64,000 bases of DNA, from positions 1,984,001-2,048,000 of the forward strand of contig CM074762.1 in the NCBI GenBank assembly GCA_037355855.1, read 5' to 3'. Origin of the DNA: Pseudo-nitzschia pungens (taxonomy: Eukaryota > Bacillariophyta > Bacillariophyceae > Bacillariales > Bacillariaceae). Positions 1-10,167 of this stretch are shown here, piece by piece (the first letter of the stretch is position 1; each line of letters begins with the position of its first letter). The translations under genes and the position numbers were made by a program. The notes beneath the pieces are model-generated. The model did no database searches, was not told the origin of the DNA, and saw nothing but the letters and a program-made list of their open reading frames with translations.

Positions 1-1060
1 TGGATGCCTGCTGTCCTGGTTGACGCAATTGCAAATGATACTATAATGATCCTGACACTAATTCTCAAGATAATCTTCGTCCTCCTTCGTATGATGCAAA
101 TGGTCGCCAGAGATTACGAAAACATTACGAGTAAGGTAACCTTACCTGTACCGGTATTTACGGGAATGTTTTGATCGCAGTCAGTTTCTTGCGATTGAAT
201 CAATCAATCACTAACCTTACCGGTACAGTAAATTCACAATCTTTACGAAGGGGCCTCTTCTAGCACAAAGATGCGACTGTGCACGGACAGACCACGAGGG
301 AAGTAGACAGAGATAGGAGTATCATGCAACAAACTCCTCACATGACGTGACTCCATCCTGTACATTCGAAAGGTTTTCATCCACTAGCAGTAAGGTTATG
401 GCAGGAACACCTTATTGGAGTAATTGTTTCAATCCACTGACTATGATTAGTGTTGTCAAGGTACATGACAAGTTTTCAAGTCACCAAACAAGAAACACGC
501 ACTATGTCACTCAATATCAAAATTGTTTTTTTTTTACGGAGCTGCATCTGCAGAACCAATCTTCCACATCAACAAGGTTAAGGGCCAAGAAGTGTCAACT
601 GTTATCTAAAGATTCTTCATTATACTACACCCTACTAGTACCTACTAGTAGTAGTACTACTACTAGTAGTAGTATAAGAATGGACAAGGTAGAAGGTGTT
701 GCTCATGATTGCTGAGTGGTGCATTGAAGCCTCCTTCAAATGTCAATGAAACCTGAAAACAGGACCAATCTTGTTCATGGGTCATTCTTGAAATGGGAAT
801 AAGGAATCGCGCGACAGTTGACGAAATATGAGAAAAACAACGACAAGACGAAAAGATGACGACAAACGTCATCTAAAAGTTGTACGGTATTTTTTGGGGT
901 TTCGTCTGATCGGTCCCCCATGTGGTCGGGTTACGTCAAGTTTGATTGAAAGTTATCTCGGGAAAAACTGATGATTTATTCATCCTTCGGATTTGAGAGA
1001 TGCCGATACCAACATAAGGCATTGCACACAATCGCAGCATCGAAACATCGAAGGCACAAG
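1..1060. other. intergenic, no gene seen
   Basis: No convincing coding region. The stretch holds GTAAGGTAACC/TACCGGTA-type words at about 133-155 and 214-232, and a run of ACTAGTAGT/ACTACTAGT triplet repeats at about 636-674 that can fold on itself. The short open frames here are AT-rich and lack domain signals. Confidence 0.6.
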
Positions 1061-2516
1061 ATGAACCTTCTCTCTATTTTGTCCCTGTCCATCTTCGTGA
1101 TCTCCTGCAGAAGGTCTTCCGCTTTCATGCCGACACCGAAGAAAATCGGAGCCAAACGATCGGCGGGGATGAGTTCGACGACCGGTAGTTCGAGGCTCAA
1201 CTCCGGAGCGATGCCATCGTTGATTGTTTTTGACCTCGACAACACATTGTGGACACCGGAGCTATACCAGCTGCGGAAACTCCAGAGGAACAACCAGTTT
1301 CCGGTCGCCAACAAAGACGTGAAATTGTACCCGGCAGCGTTTGAGATACTTCGGCGGATTCGAACGAGCGAGAACAATCCCGCCCTTGCCGATACCAAGT
1401 TCGCCATTGCTTCCAGGACGAAATCGGGAGAGTGGGCCCACGATCTTCTCGAACAGTTCGGAATCAGGGAGTGCTTCGACTTTGTCGAAATTTTCCCCGG
1501 CGACAAAAAACGGCACTTTTCGAATCTGAAGAAAGCATCCGGGATCGAGTTCAAGGACATGCTGTTTTTCGACGACAATCGCGACGGAAAGTACGGAAAC
1601 TGCGAACCGGTTTCCTCCCTCGGCGTCTTGTCTGTTCACTGCCCCAATGGTATCTACGAAGAATCGGTCTGGACAACGGCTCTCCAGCGGTACGAGCAGT
1701 GGTCTACGGAAGGCAACAGTGCTCCCAACACAATAGTGGAATGGGACGGAACGGTAACCACTAGCCAACCAGTCGATCGCAACAAGCGTTTCCAGGGGGT
1801 GGTCAAGTACGTGAACAAGGAGAAACGATTTGGATTCATTCGATACGGAGATCGCAAAACGAAGGACGTGTTTTTCCACTTTAGTTCACTACCAACCGCC
1901 GACGTGTCGGTCGATGAGGGAGATGAATTGTCCTTTACCGTTGTTAGCGACAGGCGGAAGGGAAAGGATGCGGCAGCAAACGTTGAGATTTTGAATTCGA
2001 GCGGTGGAAACGACGGCGGGAACGCCGACACCGTGAACATGAGGGTCTTCAGCATGAACATGCCATTTGCTGCGCTGTTGAGCAACGGGTACAAGACTCT
2101 CGAAACCAGAAACGGAACCATGTTCGTGCCCTACGAAGAAGGAACCAAGATGCTCTTGCACGTGGGTCAACGAAACTATCCGGACGGAAATCGTCACTTG
2201 GAGGTGATGAAGAGCGGGGGGCTCGGGGACGACGAGATTCGCGACCTCAAGTCCTTGCCCAAAGGATTCACAAAAGGCATGGCCGTGGCCATTGTGGAAT
2301 TGGGAAAGACATTCGAAACAACTCTGGAAGAACGGATGCGACCCAGACTTCCAGCGCTCCGTCGGGGCATTTGGTGCGGACAGCGGCATGAGAGCCACCG
2401 AGATCAAGAGGGTGGAATATTTGAAACGCGGTGTCAGGGTTTCCGGTCGGGGTGGGGTCTTCAAAGCAAACATCGACAGGGATGTGTTCCCGGACGGATG
2501 GCTTGATGACATATGA
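1061..2516 (+). CDS. MDP-1-type HAD phosphatase fused to cold-shock domain and ASCH-like domain, probably plastid-targeted, frameshifted near the 3' end
   Basis: I chose the ATG at 1061 over an in-frame ATG at 971. The 1061 start gives a signal peptide ending in SSAF-MP, the diatom plastid-import pattern. About 27 residues after that comes an MDP-1-like HAD phosphatase domain with the DLDNT nucleophile motif near residue 58 and a later FFDDN motif. A cold-shock domain follows (GVVKYVNKEKRFGFIRY, DVFFHFSSL). The last domain opens with PFAALLSNGYKTLETRN, which resembles ASCH/EOLA proteins. The 1061 frame ends at 2506 with an arginine-rich unnatural tail. From about 2338 the +1 frame instead reads CDPDFQRSVGAFG..KRVEYLKRG and stops at 2516, a much better ASCH-like ending. 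So a one-base shift lies at about 2300-2340; no intron fits. HAD phosphatases of this family act on sugar-phosphate or protein phosphates; the substrate here is unknown. The CSD and ASCH parts suggest RNA binding (inference). Confidence 0.8.
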
Positions 2517-3054
2517 TATCAGCGAGTGAAATAAAAATGTGGAACCAATTAGGACGATCTGTGATATTTCAATTTGATTGCTCTGTTAGGTCCTGCTGCC
2601 TTATTGTTGCTACGTTATTCGTTTTCTCAAGTTTCACCTGGTCCACGAATTAGAAGCAACACGTCAATTACCGTGTGTTTTCAATCACGTATTTCGTACA
2701 TGGTTTCCTCGAGGTGACCTGTCCAGTAATGATGCATCTTCGGTTCTTTCAGCTTGATGATGCGCAGCCAACCAAGGTATCCTTGCTTTGGAGTGCATTC
2801 TCGCGAGTATTGGCGTATTTTTTTCCACGAGCGACACCAAGTTTCTATCTTTTTCTTCCTGTGTTTCATGCTTCGTTCTTCGCCCAGAGGTTAACGTACC
2901 GATGTTCCTCTACTCATCGAGAAGCAATTGCTATTTCCATGGAAGATGAATTTTATTCGCCTCGTTGACAGCGAATTTTGTCTTCGTTCCTCACGCGCGT
3001 GATTTTTTGTGGCTGCCGTGGATCATTTCGCCCATTCGTTCATCGGGTTGCGAA
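2517..3054. other. convergent intergenic spacer
   Basis: Lies between the 3' ends of two converging genes. Nothing coding is supported. AT-rich, with AATAAAA-like text at about 2529 that could serve as a 3'-end signal. Confidence 0.5.
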
Positions 3055-5422
3055 TCACTCCCCCAACTCGGGACAGACCAGAGGGATTGTGTTTCTGACG
3101 TCGCGATCGGACCACTGCGATGCGGCGTCGAAACGCTCCGCTACTTCTCGAACGTCGATCGCGTTTGCACCCGAGGCGATCATGGCCGTTTTCAGACCAA
3201 AAAGGCCGTATCGGTTTTCGGGGAAACGTTTCAGATCGTTCCGAAAGCTCTCGATGGACTCCTCGTACCTAGCTAGCTTGCGCAACACGGTTCCTTCGCA
3301 CAGCGCTACGGTCGTGTACCACGACGGAGGTTCGGTATACGCCCAGCTTTCTTGCTTCCTCCCGAGCCCGTCGGAAAAGCCGTAGGACGGCATCGTAAGT
3401 CCCGGTCCGTTTCCGTCGCCGTTCGACTCAAGCGGTAGTATTCGATGGCCGCGGAAAGGGTCAGATTGGCCACCATCGACATTCCGTAGGTAGGAGGGAT
3501 CGACGTCCGGAATTGTTTCGCGGAGCGACTTCAAATGGCGCATCGCTTCCGATAGTTTTTCGTCGTCGTCGTCATCGTCATTTTCGACGTTGCTGCTTTC
3601 GTGAGTGCGACGATTCCACAACGACGCTATTCCCTTGGTGTAGTGCCCGAGCACGATCGCGTACGGCCAATAGGTTGGTTTCGAAAGCGGTTCGCCGACC
3701 GAACCGGGAGCAACGTCGTCGCCGTCCCCGAGAATCGATGCGCAGTCTCCGAACCTCAACCGCACCGTTCTCCAGATGTGCCACCCCTGTTCGGTTCCCG
3801 GGCCGTCGGGTTTGGTGGGATACTCGCGATAGTGATCCCGCAGCGCATCGGCGAAGCGATAGGCGGTTTCTCGCTCCCCGCTCAGCTGGGCGGCGTGGAT
3901 CAAAAAGGCCATGTCGTGACCGGGCGCGTAGGGAACGAATCCGTGGTTCTCGTAGGCCTCGTCCGACTCGTGCGCCAGCGACGTTGGAGGCCACCGCGTC
4001 GTGGTAACGACCGATCCTCAGATACGCGTGGGACGGCATGTGCTGGAGGTGCTGGGCCTCCGACGCGAGGGATCCCCCGGACAAGCGATCGGCGACGGTT
4101 CCGACCTCGCGCGCCGGGAGGTTCTCGCTGGGTTCCGTGACGTGAATGTAGAGGTGCTGGCACAGCGGGTGGTCCGGGGACATCTCCAGGCAGTCTTCCA
4201 GCAAGCGAATGGCGCGCGCGATTTCCGGTTTCGGCGTTTGGTGGTCCGCCTCGTCGTAGAATCGATATCCTTCGCTGTCGCAATGCAATATCATGATGGA
4301 ATCGGCCAGGAATCCCATCACGTCCGGGTCCCCTTTGCCGTCCGCGAGAACAATGCTTTCGTGCAGATCTCTCAGCTCTCGACTGTAGGAAACATACCCA
4401 ATGGTTTGATTCGCAAAGGAAGGGCGAAATCGAAGGTTCATGGCATCGATCAACCCGAGTTCCTTGGGAGAGAGAGGCGGATTCCTTCGTTCGCCGTGCG
4501 CCTGCTTATAGGCGAACGCCGCCGCCGCCGCCGCGGTTTCATAGCTGGCTTCGTCCGCCACTGTGGGATGATTGATGTAGGGAGAATATCCCATTGCGAG
4601 CAGCCAGTGACACATCGGGCAGTAGAAGCCTTCCCCCGGCGTCCGACCCGACAAAACGGAATCGGAATCGGAATCCCGATCGGAATCGCAATCCGAGGGA
4701 GCCAGCAACTTTGCGGCTGTTTTGCGCGCTTCGAAAAAGGCAAAGCCGTAGCATTCCATCAGACCCACGTCGAACGCGGCTTGGATCGAATCGTCGCCGC
4801 CACCGGCGGCGCCGGCACCACCGGATGCTCCGCGGTCGAACGCGATCGGCATGGAATAGTTTCCGAAAATCACGCTCGGAATCCAATCATCGTCTCGGTC
4901 CCGGTCGGTGGTGTCGCCGCCCTCGATTCGAATTCGAACGGCGGGGCTGCCGCCGGCTGCGAGCGAAAGATCTTCCGCGCTCTGGGCAAGGGGCGCGCCC
5001 GATTCGAACCGGTTTCCGTTGGGCCGGGGAGTTTCCCTTTGATGGCGCCATCGATAAAACGGTATTGTTATTGCTTGCCGACGAGACAATTGCGCTCGCG
5101 GTGAGAGTCGAAGGCACGCGCCCAACAGAAACGCGAGCAGAACCGTTGTCCCCGCTTTGGACGCGAACGCGAACGCGAACCCGTATCGTTTCGACGGACG
5201 ACATCCTTTCGATTTCTTCGTTTCCCTCCGGTCGGAATCCTCGTCATCGGCTTCCGCATTCGTGACGCGGCAAGTGGAATAGACCGTTTTTCGCATCATC
5301 GCCGATGCGCTGTTCTCTCCCGTTCCGCCGAGGGGAGTCGTTTCGGAACAAGAAATCGATGTTCCGATTGCTGTCGATTCTCGGTGATCGAATGGAACTC
5401 TCGGCGCCATTTTCTGATGCAA
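3055..5422 (-). CDS. TPR-repeat protein with N-terminal membrane anchor, apparent +1 frameshift
   Basis: Read on the minus strand from an ATG at 5422. An Asp/Arg-rich leader is followed by one hydrophobic segment (about residues 88-106), then a region matching bacterial-type TPR proteins. Recognisable blocks are CPMCHWLLAMGYSPYINHP near residue 265, CQHLYIHVTEPSENLPA, and HMPSHAYLRIGRYHDAV near 455-472. After SNV at about 3980 the frame degenerates into arginine-rich sequence. Skipping one base (3979) restores LAHESDEAYENHGFVPYAPGHDMAF and continues to a stop at 3055 with further TPR-like helices (YEESIESFRNDLKRFPENRYGLFGL). So this is one gene with a +1 shift, or a sequencing/assembly indel; two genes is unlikely. 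CxxCH occurs in CPMCH, but a heme role is not claimed. Function unknown; probably membrane-anchored. Confidence 0.8.
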
Positions 5423-6532
5423 CGATTGAATGGAGTGCAGAGTGTCTGTAGTCCAAGCTATTCACGGCGGAAACATACAAGTACTTCCCGATGGCATTTC
5501 GTTCGGATCCAATCACCGATCATTGCCGGATGGATTCGAAACTCTTTTGATGATGAAAGTTCGAAGTGTCGCAGAACAAAATACAAAATACACAACCCTT
5601 TCCGCATCCGCATGGCGGCATGGCAGCCTGGGGTGTCGTGTGTCATCATCCCCTGTCATCGAAGACCTTTTTCGTAATGTGAAAGGGGCGATCCCCCTTT
5701 TGAAAGTCGGGGAATCCGCATGCCATTTACGACTGAAATAATTTCATTCCCGGATCGAAACCGAGAACGGACGATGCAAGGCGACCTCATTTTGATGGCA
5801 GGGGTGACCCTTGGATTGATTGATTGATTGATTGATTGATTGAGGATTGCCGATTGATGGGCTCTGCGAGGCCGCATCTCACGGAGTGAGTCAGTCTCCG
5901 CTGGCGTCCAGCGACCGCTTTCGGCCAAAGATTACAGTAATTAATTAACTTATGATTGTTCGATTGTGAATTCCGCCTTTGTTCGTTTCGACCGGAACTC
6001 TCTCACAGGTCCTGAAGAAACAACATATGTTTAATCAGATCTACGTACGCAATGTCGATAATACCGTGATCATGCCGCACGCAGTGGGAGGTGGTTCCTC
6101 TCCGATGCCGACCGCCACCCAGTGAGCGGAGGAAGCTCCGAAGACAACTGCCGCGAGTTTGGAAACGAAAAAAAAAAAACACGGAACGAGTTCGCTCACC
6201 GACGAGCTTGTTTCGGTCTCGCTCAATGGACCCGATCGTCGCGATGGTTTCACGATTGCTCAACCGGTATTGATTCGAATCGCGTTCGGAATACTTGCGC
6301 GGCTCGGCGTTGGATCACGAATGAAAACCAGGGTCCGGTTCAACCCGAGGAGAACCTACCGGCATCTTTCGGGTCCGTCCCAACCACCCGCGGTCCGAAA
6401 AAAACAAAACAAAACAAAACAAAAACCGTACAGGTAGGTTCCGTTGCGGATTGCTCTCCCAACTGCTGTTTATCGATGGGTGTGTCTTGCTGCTGGTTCG
6501 AAAGGGGCACCTGCCGCTGCGGTTGTAGATTT

Positions 6533-6632
6533 GGAAGTGACGAGACTTGAGCAAAAGCATAGTTCATCTGAAGCCCGAGGTCACCCCTTGCTTGAAGATG
6601 CCTAATTCCATCAGAATCGCTACTCGGATCCA
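6533..6632. repeat. direct repeat copy 1
   Basis: About 100 bases nearly identical to 6841-6942, with a 2-3 base indel and a few substitutions. Both copies start GGAAGTGACGAGA and end CGCTACTCGGATCC. The spacing is about 310 bases. No terminal inverted repeats were seen. Confidence 0.85.
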
Positions 6633-6840
6633 AATCTACCGCGTACCAGAACAGAACCAACCAACTCGTCGACGGTGTGCGTGCGTGCGTGTGCACGTCT
6701 GTTGGGGTGAGGGTGCATCCCGGAACGACGGACTCTTGCCGGTTCGATGCTTGACCTTCGTTTTGTGCTTCGGCTGCGTTGCGCTGTGTTGTGTTGTGTT
6801 GTGTTGTGCCGTCTCTTGTTGTCTTATGTCCGTCGTGCTG

Positions 6841-6942
6841 GGAAGTGACGAGAATCATTAAGCAAAAGCATAGTTCATCTGAAGTCCGAGGTCACCCCTC
6901 GCTTGAAGATGACCAATTCCATCAGAATCGCTACTCGGATCC
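6841..6942. repeat. direct repeat copy 2
   Basis: Second copy of the segment at 6533-6632. The bases between the copies are unrelated and rich in TGTGT repeats, so this is a local segmental duplication rather than a simple tandem array. Confidence 0.85.
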
Positions 6943-7504
6943 GGCTCTACACGGCATCGTAGCACGACGCTCCCAACCAACCAACCAACCAATCAATAAA
7001 CCAAACCCAATCGAAGGCAAATAAAGAGAAGCCAAGCCAAGGCTCGCGGTTTGGCTTCCCCGACACTGTTCTGTTTTGCTGTTGCCAACCGAGCCATCGT
7101 GATCGGAATGAATTTCCGTTCTCTTACCGTAGTTCGTTGCTTCCTTTCATCTCTCTTGTCTCAGTCATCGAAAAACTAATTCGATACAAAAGCCTAATGA
7201 ATTCGTTCCACGTCGAAGGTGAGATTCTCGTGCAGTTCCGGTAAACCGGCAGCGTTGAAGAATGGATCATGCGCAACAGACTCCCCTCCCTTCTTTCCTC
7301 TTCGGGCTTTCAACCGATGTCAAGATCGGTCACAAACATAACCCCCTAACCGTTTGGAACAACAAATTATTTGATGAAACTGTACATTTGCAGCTACACG
7401 TATAGTACCACAAAACATGTTAGTATTGTGTTTGTCTAAATTCTAGTAACCTTCTTTCTATGTACGAATGCAAATGGCTTCTGTATCGTAAGTTGTAGAT
7501 GGCA

Positions 7505-8707
7505 TCACGCCACACACTCCGGTTCTGCCTGCTGCTCTTCTAATTGTTGTTGTTGTTCTTGTTGTATTTCTTGTTGTTGGTTTTCCACTCGCAGTTGCTG
7601 CCGCTCGTTTTCCTTCATCTTCCTGGCCAGCAGCTTGACAAAGGCCGCCAGCCTCGGGTTGTTCCTGACGGCCTCCACCGTCAGGCCCCCCCCGAAGTTC
7701 TTGACCGCCGTCTGGGTCAGCTTGACGAACTTGTTGAACTTGGCGCTGTGCTCCGGATAGGCCTGCACGATGGGTCCGATCTCGTGGTTGCAAACGTTAA
7801 AGCCCACAATGACGCGCCGCAGTCCGTCCGGGATCGATCGGACCGGGGCGCTAAAGTGCGGCAGGGTTCCGTCGCACAGGGTGGCCCGGTTGTACTTGTA
7901 CGGGACCCGGATCCAGTCGCCACTTCCATTTCCATTGTTGCCGTAGTCCAGCGCATCGAGCGGGCACTTGTATCGAAACTCCCGGTAGTGATCCAGTCCT
8001 CCGAGGTTGGCGCAAAACTCGCCCCCGACCATGTCCTCGGTGGGAGTCAGGTGCAGGGTTCCCCCGTACATCGGGGGATAAATGACGTTGGTCTGGAACC
8101 GGAACATCTCGGCGTAGTCGATGTGGTACCGGACGGAATCCCCGACGCCCGAGGCAATCGCCCAGACCGAAACTCCGTGGACGTCCTTCCAGTCGCTCGC
8201 AACGAGGTGGGCGCAGCGTTGCTTGAAAAAGGCGCGGGCGACGGCTTTCGCGAGGGACCGTCGGCGATCGCCGGACGGATCTCGGACGTTGTGGTTGTCC
8301 GGGGTCTCGTCCGAATCCGACTGCGTTTCCGAATCCGCATTCCTATCCGCACCCGCATCCACGCCCGCGTCATCGTCCGCGTCATCGCCCGCGTCATCGC
8401 CCGCGTCAATGTCCTCCCTGCGGACGTATTCTCCCCATACCTTGGCCTCCGTCGCGCTCTCATAGATTGCTCGCGCCAGGGCATCGGGAACGACGTTGTC
8501 GATGACGGCTACCAATCCGGGGGTCGATCGGGGCTGGTCCACCACCATTCGTCCCCTCGTTCCGTTGCAACCGCTGGGCGTGAAGCCATCGTCCCAATCG
8601 ACGATCCGATCGGATCGTTCGAGTCGTTCCAAAAGTTCTCGGGCCGCATGCCTTCCGTCGTCGTCTCTTGCTTCCATCGTTCCTTTTTGAGTAAGAGAGA
8701 GATTCAT
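7505..8707 (-). CDS. 2-oxoglutarate/Fe(II)-dependent oxygenase-like protein
   Basis: 400 residues. The core fits a double-stranded beta-helix dioxygenase: HxD in YHIDYAE near residue 192, a distal His in LPHFSAPV near 283, and an Arg about ten residues later (GLRRVIVGFNV) placed to hold 2-oxoglutarate. Upstream is GLVAVIDNVVPDALARAIYES, a typical N-terminal strand/helix of these enzymes. An Asp-rich insert near residues 100-125 comes from a DNA repeat. The tail is Gln-rich (EIQQEQQQQLEEQQ), also encoded by a TTG repeat. The first ATG (8707) is used; an in-frame ATG at 8677 (MEARDDD) is an alternative. The 5' flank starts with a GATC/GATT microsatellite. Substrate unknown; prolyl or nucleic-acid hydroxylation cannot be told apart from sequence. 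Confidence 0.82.
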   Translation of the reverse strand: MNLSLTQKGTMEARDDDGRHAARELLERLERSDRIVDWDDGFTPSGCNGTRGRMVVDQPRSTPGLVAVIDNVVPDALARAIYESATEAKVWGEYVRREDIDAGDDAGDDADDDAGVDAGADRNADSETQSDSDETPDNHNVRDPSGDRRRSLAKAVARAFFKQRCAHLVASDWKDVHGVSVWAIASGVGDSVRYHIDYAEMFRFQTNVIYPPMYGGTLHLTPTEDMVGGEFCANLGGLDHYREFRYKCPLDALDYGNNGNGSGDWIRVPYKYNRATLCDGTLPHFSAPVRSIPDGLRRVIVGFNVCNHEIGPIVQAYPEHSAKFNKFVKLTQTAVKNFGGGLTVEAVRNNPRLAAFVKLLARKMKENERQQLRVENQQQEIQQEQQQQLEEQQAEPECVA

Positions 8708-10167
8708 TGATTATTGATTGATCGATCGATCGATCGATCGATCGATTGATGTTGTGTGTGTGCTCTGGTGGTGGTGTGCTGTCGCGAACGGAGCCGAGTC
8801 GCGGAAATTGTCGCCAGGGTTCGGTACGAATTCCAAGCGCTATCGCATGGGATGGGGAACAACTGGCACTGCATCCAACCCTGGTTTTCGGGGTAAGGTC
8901 ACAAGTACCGTAGGTTACTCGTACTCGTACTACTCGGACGGACTTAATCATAGATGGCCTTCCTTCACAAAACAATTTTCTAATTGATTGATTCGGCGAC
9001 CTAGACAGTGCAACGGTATTTAACCGAAAATTCTTATTGGCGCGCGAAGATCGATGATCTCGCTTCGAAAAATACTACCGGTACAATTGCACTGTATTTT
9101 TGTCACTAGTTTTTTTAAAATTTAAAAAAAAATCGATGGCGCGAAGTCTGTCTGACGGTGATGTGTTCGAGTGCTGCCTGTCTCAAATCAAAACACATGC
9201 GTTTGGAGTGTCATTCATTATTTTTTTGATTGAGACGTTTCCCGTTTCCCTGGACTGTTGCGTGACATCGTGATGGAAACTGCTGACTGCTGGATTCGAA
9301 AAACAGTACCGGTATCCATACCGTACACACGGTAAACTATACCCGTTCCGTGGATGCGCTTGGCGCTTGGCATGCACGGATTCCCATGATGCACCGGTAC
9401 TCGGAGACAACCTCTCGTGCCGTATGTGGCAGTGCGTTTTGACCCGACGGGTGCACGTACTCGTACTCGTATTCACTCGTTTCTTTCTCCAGGGATGTGC
9501 CTTGTTCACAGGAAACGAAGAGTTTGGTTCCTCCCCTGCCTGCGTGCGTCCTCCGCGAAGCCACTGAAATAGTGCAAGATGGGCTATTCTACAGGATGGA
9601 GTTTGTTGCGATCACGAAGGTTTCAGAACGGTCCCTGCGCTCGTTTCCATTACTCTATGGTTCTCCTTCATCACGCTGCAATAGTGTTCTAGAAAGGAAC
9701 AAACCATTCCGACCCGCCGCAAAGAGGGTCGGAGACCACCGCGGCATGGAAAAACTCGAACGAACACGTACCGACGTTCGCTCGTTCCTCCAGTCACCAC
9801 CACGGATCCATTGGCCTTTTGTTCCGTAGTTCGTTCCTTTCCTTCGGTGGTTCGAAAGAATACGAGACAGAATGCAAAAAAAGGACCAAAAAGCACTCCT
9901 TTCGGTCCTTTCTGGCTTGGGAAGGGCTTCGTTCGTTGCCGGGTGCTGCCGGTGTAAGTGTTTGTTGGCAAACAAAGTTCCAAAAATTCGGAGAAATCCA
10001 ATGCGAGTGCGGCCGTTACAACTGATGGTTCGTTTATCCGAGCGTGTGTGTTCTAGTACGTTCAACGGGTACCGCATCTAGTGTTTGTTGTCTTTGTTTT
10101 CTTCTATTTCCATTCCATTCCATTCCACTCGACTCTGCTCCACTCGACTCGACTCCACTCCACTCCA
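8708..10167. other. intergenic, repeats only
   Basis: A GATC/GATT tandem repeat occupies about 8710-8748, immediately 5' of the oxygenase gene. CATTC/CACTC pentamers fill about 10105-10165, next to the 3' end of the FKBP gene. Short frames on both strands at 9.2-10.1 kb mirror each other and show no domain. No gene is called. Confidence 0.55.

Larger units (their letters stand above)
5423..7504. other. 2.1 kb intergenic region with simple repeats and a duplicated segment
   Basis: No gene supported. Contains GATT repeats at about 5815-5842, an A-tract at about 6168-6178, AAAAC repeats at about 6400-6425, TGTGT-type repeats at about 6783-6806, CCAA repeats near 6975, and a roughly 100-bp direct duplication (listed separately). 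The open frames over this region consist mostly of repeat-encoded residues. Confidence 0.55.

Noticed and set aside
976..1879. Long minus-strand open frames opposite the phosphatase fusion
   Set aside because: They mirror the plus-strand gene, which carries HAD, CSD and ASCH-like motifs; the reverse frames show none.
4001..5104. 367-codon plus-strand frame opposite the TPR gene
   Set aside because: Antisense shadow created by high GC and codon bias; no domain, while the minus frame has the TPR motifs.
6340..6858. 172-codon minus frame covering the duplicated segment
   Set aside because: Composed largely of repeat-encoded residues (TQHNTTQ, LFCFVFF); no conserved feature.
7544..8710. 388-codon plus-strand frame opposite the oxygenase
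   Set aside because: Its sequence is the reverse of the oxygenase frame; the oxygenase has HxD...H...R and this one has no motif.
8716..8748. GATC repeat as a methylation or origin cluster
   Set aside because: It is a plain tetranucleotide microsatellite of the same kind as GATT runs elsewhere; nothing else marks an origin.
9612..10077. Two overlapping minus frames of 129-140 codons
   Set aside because: Open in two readings at once with unnatural composition and no family signal.
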